A stretch of DNA of 7,814 nt from Clostridiales bacterium UBA3277 (GCA_002362145.1 DETX01000034.1:1755-9568); one strand, 5' to 3'; shown: positions 1 through 6,295, numbered from the stretch's first letter. The notes: generated by a model from the letters alone, not told the origin. Made by a program: numbers and translations.

Positions 1-40
1 TTTTATTGAATATCAGTATAAGCCCCTTTGGCAGAAAAGA

Positions 41-66
41 ACGCCCCTCCCAACCGGGAGGGGCGT
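41..66 (-). terminator. Rho-independent terminator closing the minus-strand operon
   Basis: A perfect 11-bp inverted repeat (ACGCCCCTCCC, 4-base loop, GGGAGGGGCGT) is followed on the minus strand by the T-rich run TCTTTTCTG. It lies 58 bases past the stop codon of the alpha/beta hydrolase gene, which is where the operon's transcript should end. The plus-strand side has only a short TTT tail, so it should work mainly for leftward transcription. No gene is seen in bases 1-124 apart from this hairpin. Confidence 0.88.
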
Positions 67-124
67 TTCGTGGGTCAAAAAGGTCTTTTGGAGTTTGGAG
101 AATGCCGCTTCCGGCAGAGCCTCC

Positions 125-934
125 TCACAGCCCCGCCAGGAAGTCCTCGAGAATCCGGTTGACCTCCTCCGGGGCGTCGGTGTTGGAGTTGTGGCCCGCG
201 CCGTCAATCCATTTGAGAGGAATCCCCGTTTTCCGGTGCCAGGCCTTACAGTAGCGGATGCAGGAGCCGGCCTGGTCCCGGGTGCCGCAGAGCAGCAGCG
301 CCGGACAGGGAATCTCGTAGGGCAGGTCCGCCTCCATGGCCTGGGCCAGCATGCGGTAGCCGTGGCCCGCCAGCCGGGCGTACCGGTCCTGGTCCCCCTC
401 ATAGAGGGCCATCATCTGCCCCATGAGGCTCCGGCCGTATTCGCTGGTGGCCACGCCCTTGGTGCCGGCGCTTTTCAGGCTCTTCCAGGGGTAGTACCGG
501 TAGACAGGCTCCATTTTTTTGAGAAGCCAGATTTCCAGCGCCGTCACATACTCCCGCCCCAGAGGCGCCGAGTCGATGGACACGAAGCCCCGCAGCTGCC
601 AGGGGTAGCGCTGGGCGTAGGCCTGGGCCACATAGCCGCCCATGGACTGGCCCACCAGCACCGGATTCCGGAAGCCCTCAAGCCTGAGGATTTCCTCCAG
701 CCACCGGGCCTTGTCCATGAGATCGAAGGTCAGCTCAAAGGGCCAGGAGGCGCCGTGGCCCGGGGCGTCCCAGACCAGGGTGGGGTACTTCCCCTCGAAA
801 TGGGCCAGCTGCTTTTCAAACAGCCGGTGGTCCGCTGTGAGCCCCGGCAGGAACACCAGCTGATACTTCCCCTCCCCGGCGCCCATCCAGTAGTGGATGG
901 GCCCCAGAGGGGTGGCGTAGGTTTTTTCTGTCAT
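125..934 (-). CDS. Alpha/beta hydrolase fold protein
   Basis: The 269-aa product is a soluble, probably cytoplasmic alpha/beta hydrolase (esterase, lipase or acylhydrolase type; substrate unknown). Visible landmarks are an early FLPGL strand and oxyanion region (residues 28-32), the DAPGHG turn (56-61), and the nucleophile elbow G95-Q-S97-M-G99. These fit a catalytic triad of S97, D220 (in GTRDQ) and H248 (in GAGHN), with an insertion or cap region at about 124-200. Length is normal for the family. The chosen ATG is preceded by AGGAGG at 943-948 with an 8-base gap. The frame stays open further upstream to 1078, but that extension overlaps the DUF4180 gene and is low-complexity. It starts 22 bases after the DUF4180 stop and is the last gene before the terminator at 41-66, so it is the distal gene of the operon. 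There is no signal peptide. Family assignment is firm; the specific reaction cannot be read from the sequence. Confidence 0.93.
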   Translation of the reverse strand: MTEKTYATPLGPIHYWMGAGEGKYQLVFLPGLTADHRLFEKQLAHFEGKYPTLVWDAPGHGASWPFELTFDLMDKARWLEEILRLEGFRNPVLVGQSMGGYVAQAYAQRYPWQLRGFVSIDSAPLGREYVTALEIWLLKKMEPVYRYYPWKSLKSAGTKGVATSEYGRSLMGQMMALYEGDQDRYARLAGHGYRMLAQAMEADLPYEIPCPALLLCGTRDQAGSCIRYCKAWHRKTGIPLKWIDGAGHNSNTDAPEEVNRILEDFLAGL

Positions 935-956
935 AATTTCCGCCTCCTGAATTTTT

Positions 957-1319
957 TTAACGGGTAAGCAGGCCCAGGGCCTCCGCCTGGGTCCGGACGA
1001 AAAACACATCCCGGCCCTGGTTGCTCTCGTAGATGAAGTCTCGCAGGGGCTTGCTGTGGTAGTGGGAGAAGTCGCCATAAATGGCGATGCGCCCGCCGTA
1101 GTTGACGTATTTTTGCAGAATCTCCCCGGCCAGGCCGGTGCTGAGCTGAAAGAAGTCCTCGGCGATGAGGGCTTTGTCCAGGAGGATATTTTTGGTGCCC
1201 AGGTCGTATTTGGCGGAAATCAGCACATCCAGGGCCGACTGGGCATCCCGGATGACCACTTCACCGGCGGTGACCAGGGCGCAGGGGACGCCGTTGTGAA
1301 TGATTTTTTCCAGGTTCAT
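957..1319 (-). CDS. DUF4180 domain-containing protein
   Basis: A small 120-aa protein recognised as the DUF4180 family, whose role is not established. The family hallmark is seen across residues 55-100: DFFQLSTGLAGEILQKYVNY (55-74), then GGRIAIYGDFS (75-85), then the SKPLRDFIYESN block (89-100). The whole protein is one domain with no signal peptide or membrane segment. The order of predicted strands and helices, and a Ser-Thr-Gly turn at 60-62 before a long helix, resembles STAS domains such as SpoIIAA; that resemblance is inference. The ATG at 1317-1319 has a weak GGAG (1331-1334) about 11 bases upstream, so translation may lean on coupling with the aminotransferase gene 33 bases before it. 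The alpha/beta hydrolase gene follows after 22 bases. Confidence 0.88.
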   Translation of the reverse strand: MNLEKIIHNGVPCALVTAGEVVIRDAQSALDVLISAKYDLGTKNILLDKALIAEDFFQLSTGLAGEILQKYVNYGGRIAIYGDFSHYHSKPLRDFIYESNQGRDVFFVRTQAEALGLLTR

Positions 1320-1352
1320 AATTTGGGTAACTCCATATCGTTAGATTTGCAT

Positions 1353-2531
1353 TCAAAATTCCCGAATCAGTTCCCCAAAAACAGGAAGGCTCCTCTGAAT
1401 CGTCTCAAGGCTGACGCAGTAGCACACCCGGAAATATCCGGGGCAGCCGAAGCCGTCCCCCGGCACCACCAGCACATCCCGGGCCTTGGCCCGCTCCGAG
1501 AAGGCGTTGGCATCCCCGCCAGGGGCCCGGACGAAGAGGTAGAAGGCCCCGTCGGGCTTGGCCATCTCATAGCCCAGGGCGGTGAGGCCCTCGTACATGG
1601 CCCGGCGGTTGCGGTCGTAGCTATGCAGGTCCGGCCCCAGGGAGGCGCACCGGGCGATGACCTTCTGCCACAGGGAGGGGGCGCAGACGTGGCCCCGGGC
1701 CCGGGCGGCCCCGGCCACGGCGGCCAGGAGCCGCTCCCCGTCGGCGGCCCGGCGGGGCACGTAGACGTAGCCGATCCGCTCTCCGGGAAGGGACAGGGAC
1801 TTGGAGTAGGAGTAGCAGATCACCGTATCTTGGTAGATGTCCGGCACGAAGGGCACCTCCACCCCATAGGCCAGTTCCCGGTAGGGCTCGTCGGAGATGA
1901 GGTAGATGGGATGGCCGAACTGCCGGGCCTTCCGGGTCAGAAGCCGGGAAAGAGACTGGAGGGTCTGCCGGGTGTAGACCACCCCGGAGGGGTTGTTGGG
2001 GGAGTTGATGATCACCGCCTGGGTGCGCTCGGTGAGCAGGTTTTCCAGGGCGGACAGGTCAATCTGGAAGGAGGGCACATCCGGCGGCACCACCCGGAAG
2101 CGGAGCCCCGCCCCCTCGGTGAAGGGCCGGTACTCCGGGAAGTAGGGTGCCACCGCCAACACCTCTCCCCCGGGCACCGCCAGGGCCCCCAGCACCGCAG
2201 TCAGCTCCGGGGCCGCCCCGCAGCCTAAGAAGAATTCCTCCGGCTGGGTGGACGCGCCGAATCGGGCGTTTAAATCCTCGGAAATGGCCCTCCGGGTGTC
2301 AAAATCCCCTCCGGCGGAGGTGTAGCCGTGGACCAGCAGAGAGGGGGTGTCCTTTAAGATTTCCACAACGGCTCGATCCACCTCCGGCGGCGAGGGGATG
2401 GAGGGGTTACCCAGGGAGAAGTCAAAGACGTTCTCCGACCCCACCACCGCCGCCCGGCGGCGGCCGTATTCGAAGAGCTCCCGGATGCAGGAGCGGTTGG
2501 AGCCCAGGGCGTAAGCAGTTTCGTTCAGCAT
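1353..2531 (-). CDS. PLP-dependent class I/II aminotransferase
   Basis: The 392-aa product is a fold-type I aminotransferase, a cytoplasmic enzyme that moves an amino group between an amino acid and a 2-oxo acid by way of pyridoxal phosphate. Seen in order: the N-terminal substrate segment FSLGNPSIPSP (38-48), the cofactor phosphate-site turn GCGAAPEL (103-110), an aromatic Y130 placed to stack on PLP, NSPNNPSG (176-183, with N180), SDEPY (213-217, with D214 and Y217), the Schiff-base lysine K244 in SYSKSLSLPGERIGY, and the carboxylate-binding arginine R368 in FRVCY. Length is typical. The ATG is supported by GGGAGGA at 2538-2544, 6 bases away. That ribosome binding site lies inside the end of the exonuclease gene, and the two coding regions overlap by 7 bases, so they are probably translationally coupled. 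The sequence resembles a clostridial aminotransferase family I recognise but whose substrate is not defined. The donor and acceptor cannot be told from the motifs. Confidence 0.95.
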   Translation of the reverse strand: MLNETAYALGSNRSCIRELFEYGRRRAAVVGSENVFDFSLGNPSIPSPPEVDRAVVEILKDTPSLLVHGYTSAGGDFDTRRAISEDLNARFGASTQPEEFFLGCGAAPELTAVLGALAVPGGEVLAVAPYFPEYRPFTEGAGLRFRVVPPDVPSFQIDLSALENLLTERTQAVIINSPNNPSGVVYTRQTLQSLSRLLTRKARQFGHPIYLISDEPYRELAYGVEVPFVPDIYQDTVICYSYSKSLSLPGERIGYVYVPRRAADGERLLAAVAGAARARGHVCAPSLWQKVIARCASLGPDLHSYDRNRRAMYEGLTALGYEMAKPDGAFYLFVRAPGGDANAFSERAKARDVLVVPGDGFGCPGYFRVCYCVSLETIQRSLPVFGELIREF

Positions 2532-3223
2532 AGGCTTTCCTCCCAGTATAGAGGTTTCACGGGGTCGTAGGGCTGGGGCTTGTAGCGGACGGAGCCGATG
2601 GGCTTTCCCTCCACGCCGTACTTGGGGTTGTACCCAAATAGGTTTACATAACTAAGTAAATCATCCCGTTCCCGGTCCATCTCCTCCATGACGGCCAGGG
2701 TGGCCAGCACGTCGTCCACAGCCCGGTGGGAGTTCACCACCCGGCCGGAGAGGCCGTAGACCTCGATGGCGCTGGCCAGCCGGTGGGGATAGGGGTGGCG
2801 GTCCTTGTAGACCGTCAGCAGGTCCAGCTTGTCCTTGCCCTTGAGGATGGCCGGGTCCCCGTCCCGCAGGAGCATATAAAAGAGAAAGCTCAAATCAAAA
2901 TGGGCGTTGTAAGCAAGAAGCAGGGTGTTGCCGGCAATGAGCTGGGCGATGTCCCGGCAGACCCGGGTCTTGGGCAGGCCCCGCTGGCGCAGATCCTCCG
3001 TGGAAATGCCGGTGAGCTCGGTGATCTTGGGGGGCACGAAGCTCCCCGGGGAAAGGCTCACCAGCTCGTCGTACTCCTGGACCACCCGGGGCCCGTCGGG
3101 GCCGGGCTCCACGGCGATGGCGGCAAACTCGATGATCTCGTCCCGGCTGTATTGGAGGCCCGTGGTCTCCGTGTCGAAGAGGACCAGCCGGTCGTATTTG
3201 GAAAACAGGCTTTGCAGGTTCAT
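2525..3223 (-). CDS. DnaQ-like DEDDh 3'-5' exonuclease
   Basis: The 232-aa product is a stand-alone exonuclease of the DnaQ/PolC-epsilon type, expected to remove nucleotides from 3' ends with two metal ions. All acidic and histidine ligands are visible: D17 and E19 in FDTETTG (Exo I), D110 in YNAHFDLSFL (Exo II), and H166 and D171 in SHRAVDD (Exo III). PPKITELTGI (64-73) is the usual DnaQ 'I..LTGI' segment. A tail of about 50 residues follows the catalytic domain (183-232, containing LFGYNPKYGVEGKP), shared in my memory by clostridial homologues and of unknown purpose. The ATG at 3221-3223 has GGGGAG about 10 bases upstream. A TTG-started extension to 3289 is open, but it adds residues with no match to the family. 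It lies 82 bases after the CYTH gene, and its end overlaps the aminotransferase start. Whether it serves DNA repair or RNA or oligonucleotide turnover is not evident. Confidence 0.93.
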   Translation of the reverse strand: MNLQSLFSKYDRLVLFDTETTGLQYSRDEIIEFAAIAVEPGPDGPRVVQEYDELVSLSPGSFVPPKITELTGISTEDLRQRGLPKTRVCRDIAQLIAGNTLLLAYNAHFDLSFLFYMLLRDGDPAILKGKDKLDLLTVYKDRHPYPHRLASAIEVYGLSGRVVNSHRAVDDVLATLAVMEEMDRERDDLLSYVNLFGYNPKYGVEGKPIGSVRYKPQPYDPVKPLYWEESLC

Positions 3224-3305
3224 ATATTTCTCTCTCCCCTGTGTAAATGCGCATCCAGCGCCCCCGGGCGCGGCTTTCGCGGATATCAAAGGCGGCGGGC
3301 TTCGG

Positions 3306-3896
3306 TCAGGCCTCCGCGTTGGCGCCCTGGGCCAGGGCCATGGCCCGGGCGAGCTTGCTCCGGGGCTCCGGGGTCAGGCCGAATTCCTTGCACAGCCCCT
3401 CGGCGAAGGCCACGGTGACGATCTCACTGCCGTCCTTCAGCTCCACCTCCACCTCGCACAATTCCTCCTCCTGTCCTCCGCCCAGGAGGACGCCCTGGTC
3501 CAGGGCCAGCTCCAGAATGCAGCCGGACAGGTGCAGCGTGGCCGCCCGGCGGAGGAATCTGGCGGCGCAGATCTCTTTAAGATCCCCTTCCGCCAGGGTC
3601 AGGAGCGCCTCCGGGGCCCCCATCTCCACCAGCTCCGGCAGGGCCGTTTTAAGGTCCTGGGCTTCCAGCTCCCATTCGCCCCGGCTGCCGTCGCTCTGGG
3701 GAACCTTCACCGCGCAGACGGAGGTCCCATTTTCCAGACGGCGGCGGAGGGTCCAGCGGCGGCGGCTCAGGTCCCCGGCGGGGGTGTCGTAATAGGTGGT
3801 ATTCATGGTTATGGGCATGAAGCCCTCATATTTATCGGCAATGGCGGCCAGGGCCTTCTGGTCCGCCCGGTATTTCAGCTCATATTCTCTTGCCAT
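3306..3896 (-). CDS. CYTH-domain protein (probable triphosphatase-type phosphohydrolase)
   Basis: The 196-aa product is a CYTH-superfamily tunnel-fold enzyme. Bacterial members studied are mostly inorganic or thiamine triphosphatases, and a few are class IV adenylate cyclases; this one cannot be assigned beyond the superfamily. The signature ExExK is seen as E4-Y-E6-L-K8 right at the N-terminus, which fixes the start. Further tunnel residues are TYYDTP (34-39), basic LRRR (50-53), K64 in CAVKVP, the acidic strand EWELE (74-78), R113 to R117, D133, the second acidic strand EVEVEL (148-153), and S180-K181 near the C-terminus. It is a single-domain form, with no CHAD domain and no membrane segment. 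The ATG is preceded by AGGAGG with a 9-base spacer, itself part of a hairpin. It is the first gene after the promoter at 3955-3983 and probably leads the five-gene operon. The open frame upstream to 4073 crosses the promoter and is not coding. Confidence 0.9.
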   Translation of the reverse strand: MAREYELKYRADQKALAAIADKYEGFMPITMNTTYYDTPAGDLSRRRWTLRRRLENGTSVCAVKVPQSDGSRGEWELEAQDLKTALPELVEMGAPEALLTLAEGDLKEICAARFLRRAATLHLSGCILELALDQGVLLGGGQEEELCEVEVELKDGSEIVTVAFAEGLCKEFGLTPEPRSKLARAMALAQGANAEA

Positions 3897-3897
3897 G

Positions 3898-3910
3898 GGA
3901 GGACGCCTCC
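3898..3910 (-). promoter_or_regulatory. Ribosome binding site of the CYTH gene folded into a small hairpin
   Basis: On the minus-strand transcript the Shine-Dalgarno core GGAGG (3906-3910) is followed by CGT and then by its exact complement CCTCC (3898-3902), one base before the ATG. This would form a 5-bp, four-G:C stem with a 3-base loop that hides the ribosome binding site of the operon's first gene. The complementarity is seen directly; a regulatory effect is inferred. Confidence 0.4.
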
Positions 3911-3927
3911 TGATTTTTGGATAACGT

Positions 3928-3937
3928 GAAACGTTTC
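3928..3937. promoter_or_regulatory. Perfect palindrome GAAACGTTTC in the CYTH operon leader, possible operator
   Basis: A 10-bp perfect inverted repeat lies just downstream of the expected transcription start (near 3948) and upstream of the ribosome binding site. It sits in an AT-rich island of an otherwise GC-rich window, and a second short palindrome (TTCGAA, 3935-3940) overlaps it. The position suits a repressor blocking the operon promoter. No binding protein can be named from the sequence. Confidence 0.3.
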
Positions 3938-3954
3938 GAATTTTGAACATTTCT

Positions 3955-3983
3955 ATTATACACAAATCCATGACAGGATGCAA
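3955..3983 (-). promoter_or_regulatory. Sigma-A type promoter of the minus-strand operon
   Basis: On the minus strand there is TTGCAT (3978-3983), a spacer of exactly 17 bases, and a consensus TATAAT (3955-3960). The start of transcription should fall near 3948, leaving a leader of about 50 bases before the CYTH ATG at 3896. It is in the only clearly AT-rich stretch between the two divergent genes. No comparably good promoter was noticed inside the operon, which supports one transcript ending at the terminator at 41-66. Confidence 0.75.
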
Positions 3984-4253
3984 GCGGGTTTCTCTCGGGA
4001 AATGGGAAAGAGGCGGAAAATTCCGGAGTTTCCCGGCGGGAATGTCGGAAAGTTCTGGGGGCCCCGGGCCCATTGCGACGGAATATTTTTTCCCCGGGTG
4101 GTAGGATGATCATCAAGCAAGGGAAGGCAGCGAAGAAGGTCCCGGAGGGGGCGCTGACCGTCCCGGGGAGGGTCCCGGCGCTGCCGCCGGGCAGGAAAAC
4201 GGGGGCCTTAAAAGCCTCCGGCGTGTGGAAATGTCCAAAGGAGAGGTATACGA
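3984..4253 (+). promoter_or_regulatory. Upstream region of spoIIE; promoter not clearly resolved
   Basis: This 270-base stretch has no believable gene. It must hold the start signals of spoIIE, but none matches consensus well. The best pair is TTGCGA (4073-4078) and TAGGAT (4102-4107), separated by 23 bases. A long spacer is known for the Spo0A-activated spoIIE and spoIIG promoters of Bacillus subtilis. A single loose match to the Spo0A box (TGTCGGA, 4043-4049, against TGTCGAA) lies upstream. The rest is GC-rich, with a palindromic GGGGCCCCGGGCCC cluster (4058-4071) and a 6-bp hairpin, CCCGGC to GCCGGG (4174-4191), in the presumed leader. The promoter call is weak. Confidence 0.25.
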
Positions 4254-6161
4254 ATGATGGTATCCATGGAAACGTACTTAAGGCGGGGAAAGCGGAGCCT
4301 GAAAATGCTGGCCCTTTCCCCGGGATTCCGCACCGGCGGGGCGGTGCTGGCCTACTGGGGCAGCGGGTTTCTGCTCAGCGCGGCAAGCCTGCTGGACAGT
4401 CCCCAGCCCCTGGCCCTGGGCCTGATCTGCGCCGCCTCCGGCTGGCGGTCAGTGCTCATCGGCCTGGGGGCGGCTCTGGGCTATCCCTGCTTCTGGGGCC
4501 AGGCGGGGGGCCAGGGCATCGTCTGGTCCGCGGCGGCGGTGATGCTCAGCCTGATGGTGGGCCGGGGGGAGCACCGGCGGGACGCGCCGCTGCTGCTCCC
4601 TTTTACGGCGGCCCTGCTCACGGCGGTGACGGGGCTGACCTTCCGGCTGCTGAACCTGGAACGGGCGCCCCTGAGCGTGTACGGGCTGCGTGTGGCGCTG
4701 AGCCTGGGGGGGACCATGCTTTTTATGCAGGCCTTCTCCTGCCGGGACGCGGTGACGGACTGGCTGGTGGGAGGCGTGGCGGTGCTGGCCCTGGCCCAGG
4801 CGGCCCCCTGGCCCTGGCTGAATCCCGGGTACATCCTGGCGGGGATGCTGGCGGTGGGCGGGGCCCTCCCGGCGGCGGCCCTGGCGGGGGCGGGCCTCGA
4901 CCTGGCCCGGGTGGCGGCGGTGCCCATGACGGCGGTGCTGAGCCTGGCCTTTTTCCTCAGGCTCATCCCCTTCCGGCAGCGCTGGCAGCAGTACGGGGGA
5001 CCTGCCCTGTGCTGCCTGGGGGTGAGCCTGCTGTGGGGAGTCGTCGACTACACCCCCCTGCCGGGGCTGCTGCTGGGAGGGTGCCTGGCGGCGCTGCTGC
5101 CGCCCCGGGCCCAGATTTTGCAGCGCCGGGGTGGTACGGGCCTGGCCCAGGTCCGGCTGGAGCTGGGGGCGGAGGTCCTGGCGGCCACGGGGCAGCTCCT
5201 GCTGGAAATGGAGCCTCCTCCCATCGACGTCCAGGGCCTGCTGGACCGGGCCTGCCAGCGGGCCTGTTCCGCCTGTTCCGCCCGGCGCAGCTGCACCCAG
5301 AAGGATCAGCTGAGGGCCGAGCTTTTGGAGCATCCCCTGGATGCCGACTGCCGCAAGCCGGGACGGCTCATTCCGGAGCTGAACCGGGCCCGGGAGCAGC
5401 TGAAGGATTTGCAGGGCCTGCGCCGGAAGCAGGGGGAGTACCGGGGGGCGCTGCTTCAGCAGTACCGGTTTTTGGGAGATTTTCTCCGGGGCCTGGCGGA
5501 CAAGCTCCCCCGGCGGGGAGAGGAGGCCGCGGCGCTTTATCAGGTGGAGGTCTCCGCCCGTTCCCGGGGGAAGGAGCGGGCCAACGGAGACCGGTGCCTG
5601 GCCTTTCCCGGGCCGGGGCCCACATACTTCATTCTTCTGTGCGACGGCATGGGCACGGGCATGGGGGCCGCCCAGGAGGGGGGCGTGGCGGCGGAGCATC
5701 TGCGGCGGATGCTCCTGGCCGGATTTCCGGCGAAGTACGCCCTGCGCTCGTATAACAGTCTGCTGGCCCTGCGGGACGCCGCCGGGGCCGTGACTATGGA
5801 CCTGGCGGAGCTGCATCTGGACAGCGGCCTGGTGCGGCTGTATAAATGGGGGGCGGCGCCCTCCTGGGTGCTCACCCGCCGGGGAACGCAAAAAATCGGG
5901 ACAGCCACCCCTCCGCCGGGGATCGCGGTGACCGGAATCCGGGAGGCGGAGGAGAAGCTGTCCCTACGACGGGGAGAGGTGCTGATTTTACTCAGCGACG
6001 GCGTGGACGGAGAGGGTGCCCTTAGCCGTACATCTCTGTCTCCGGATGCGCCGCCTGGGGAGTTGGCGGCGGAAATTCTGGAGAGGGGCTGCGGGAGCGG
6101 AGAGGACGACGCCACGGTAGCGGTGGTCCGCCTGCGCCCGGCCAACCTGAGCCCATCATAG
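4254..6161 (+). CDS. spoIIE: Stage II sporulation protein E, PP2C-type serine phosphatase
   Basis: The 635-aa product is SpoIIE, an integral membrane phosphatase of the sporulation septum. In the family it dephosphorylates the anti-anti-sigma factor SpoIIAA to activate sigma-F in the forespore, and it interacts with FtsZ. Residues about 26-285 contain roughly ten hydrophobic stretches that fit membrane helices. Residues 286-430 form a linker with cysteines C334, C338, C341, C347 and C366 and a charged, probably coiled-coil segment (about 374-415). Residues 430-628 are the PP2C domain, with metal-binding aspartates D446 (NGD), D464 (CDGMGTGMG), D582 (LLSDG) and D619 (GEDDAT), plus KWGAAPSW (531-538). 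B. subtilis SpoIIE is 827 aa; the shortfall here is largest in the central region. AAAGGAGAGG (4237-4246) ends 7 bases before the ATG, and an ATG directly after it could also serve. It is divergent from the CYTH operon, and tilS/hpt/ftsH do not follow. Confidence 0.95.
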   Translation: MMVSMETYLRRGKRSLKMLALSPGFRTGGAVLAYWGSGFLLSAASLLDSPQPLALGLICAASGWRSVLIGLGAALGYPCFWGQAGGQGIVWSAAAVMLSLMVGRGEHRRDAPLLLPFTAALLTAVTGLTFRLLNLERAPLSVYGLRVALSLGGTMLFMQAFSCRDAVTDWLVGGVAVLALAQAAPWPWLNPGYILAGMLAVGGALPAAALAGAGLDLARVAAVPMTAVLSLAFFLRLIPFRQRWQQYGGPALCCLGVSLLWGVVDYTPLPGLLLGGCLAALLPPRAQILQRRGGTGLAQVRLELGAEVLAATGQLLLEMEPPPIDVQGLLDRACQRACSACSARRSCTQKDQLRAELLEHPLDADCRKPGRLIPELNRAREQLKDLQGLRRKQGEYRGALLQQYRFLGDFLRGLADKLPRRGEEAAALYQVEVSARSRGKERANGDRCLAFPGPGPTYFILLCDGMGTGMGAAQEGGVAAEHLRRMLLAGFPAKYALRSYNSLLALRDAAGAVTMDLAELHLDSGLVRLYKWGAAPSWVLTRRGTQKIGTATPPPGIAVTGIREAEEKLSLRRGEVLILLSDGVDGEGALSRTSLSPDAPPGELAAEILERGCGSGEDDATVAVVRLRPANLSPS

Positions 6162-6189
6162 CACGTCCGAAGTGAAAAAAAGGTCGAAA

Positions 6190-6235
6190 CACAAGATGTA
6201 GGAAGAAAAAAGGAGGAAAAATCACAAGATGTAGG
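6190..6235 (+). repeat. Direct repeat CACAAGATGTAGG, two copies 33 bp apart
   Basis: Exact 13-bp copies lie at 6190-6202 and 6223-6235, spaced 33 bases start to start, or about three helical turns. Purine-rich sequence separates them. The second copy runs into a GGGGCGAGGCCCC hairpin. The repeat may be a pair of protein sites or part of a degenerate intergenic palindromic element; neither is shown. Confidence 0.6.
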
Positions 6236-6272
6236 GGCGAGGCCCCCTCCGGGGAAAAAGCAGGGGAAAGCG

Positions 6273-6295
6273 CGGGAAGGGCATCAGCCTTCCCG
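6273..6295. repeat. GC-rich inverted repeat (8-bp stem, 7-base loop)
   Basis: CGGGAAGG (6273-6280) and CCTTCCCG (6288-6295) are exact complements around GCATCAG. No T-tract follows on either strand, so it is not a standard terminator. It may be part of a structured 3' region of the spoIIE transcript or of an intergenic repeat element. Confidence 0.5.

Noticed and set aside
95..967. Plus-strand open frame of 290 codons
   Set aside because: It lies opposite the alpha/beta hydrolase, whose catalytic motifs are clear. The translation is a Gly/Pro/Val-rich shadow with no family pattern.
935..1078. Longer start for the alpha/beta hydrolase
   Set aside because: It would overlap the 3' end of the DUF4180 gene, adds a Thr/Arg-rich stretch unlike the family, and ignores the good AGGAGG at 943-948.
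1056..2228. Plus-strand open frame of 390 codons
   Set aside because: It is antisense to the DUF4180 and aminotransferase genes. Low-complexity Gly/His/Pro translation is typical of a GC-rich shadow frame.
3258..3271. GCGCCC/GGGCGC inverted repeat between the CYTH and exonuclease genes
   Set aside because: The loop would be only 2 bases and no T-tract follows, so I do not call a terminator; the operon reads on through it.
4073..5755. Plus-strand open frame of 560 codons in another frame over spoIIE
   Set aside because: Very Gly/Ala/Pro-rich translation. The SpoIIE frame carries the membrane helices and all PP2C residues, so this is a shadow.
4449..5891. Minus-strand open frame of 480 codons opposite spoIIE
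   Set aside because: Gln/His/Arg/Pro-rich antisense shadow without motifs or a ribosome binding site.
6189..6237. Calling the direct repeat an NrdR operator
   Set aside because: Several consensus positions do not match, the 33-base spacing is slightly off, and no nrd gene is visible, so it is reported only as a repeat.
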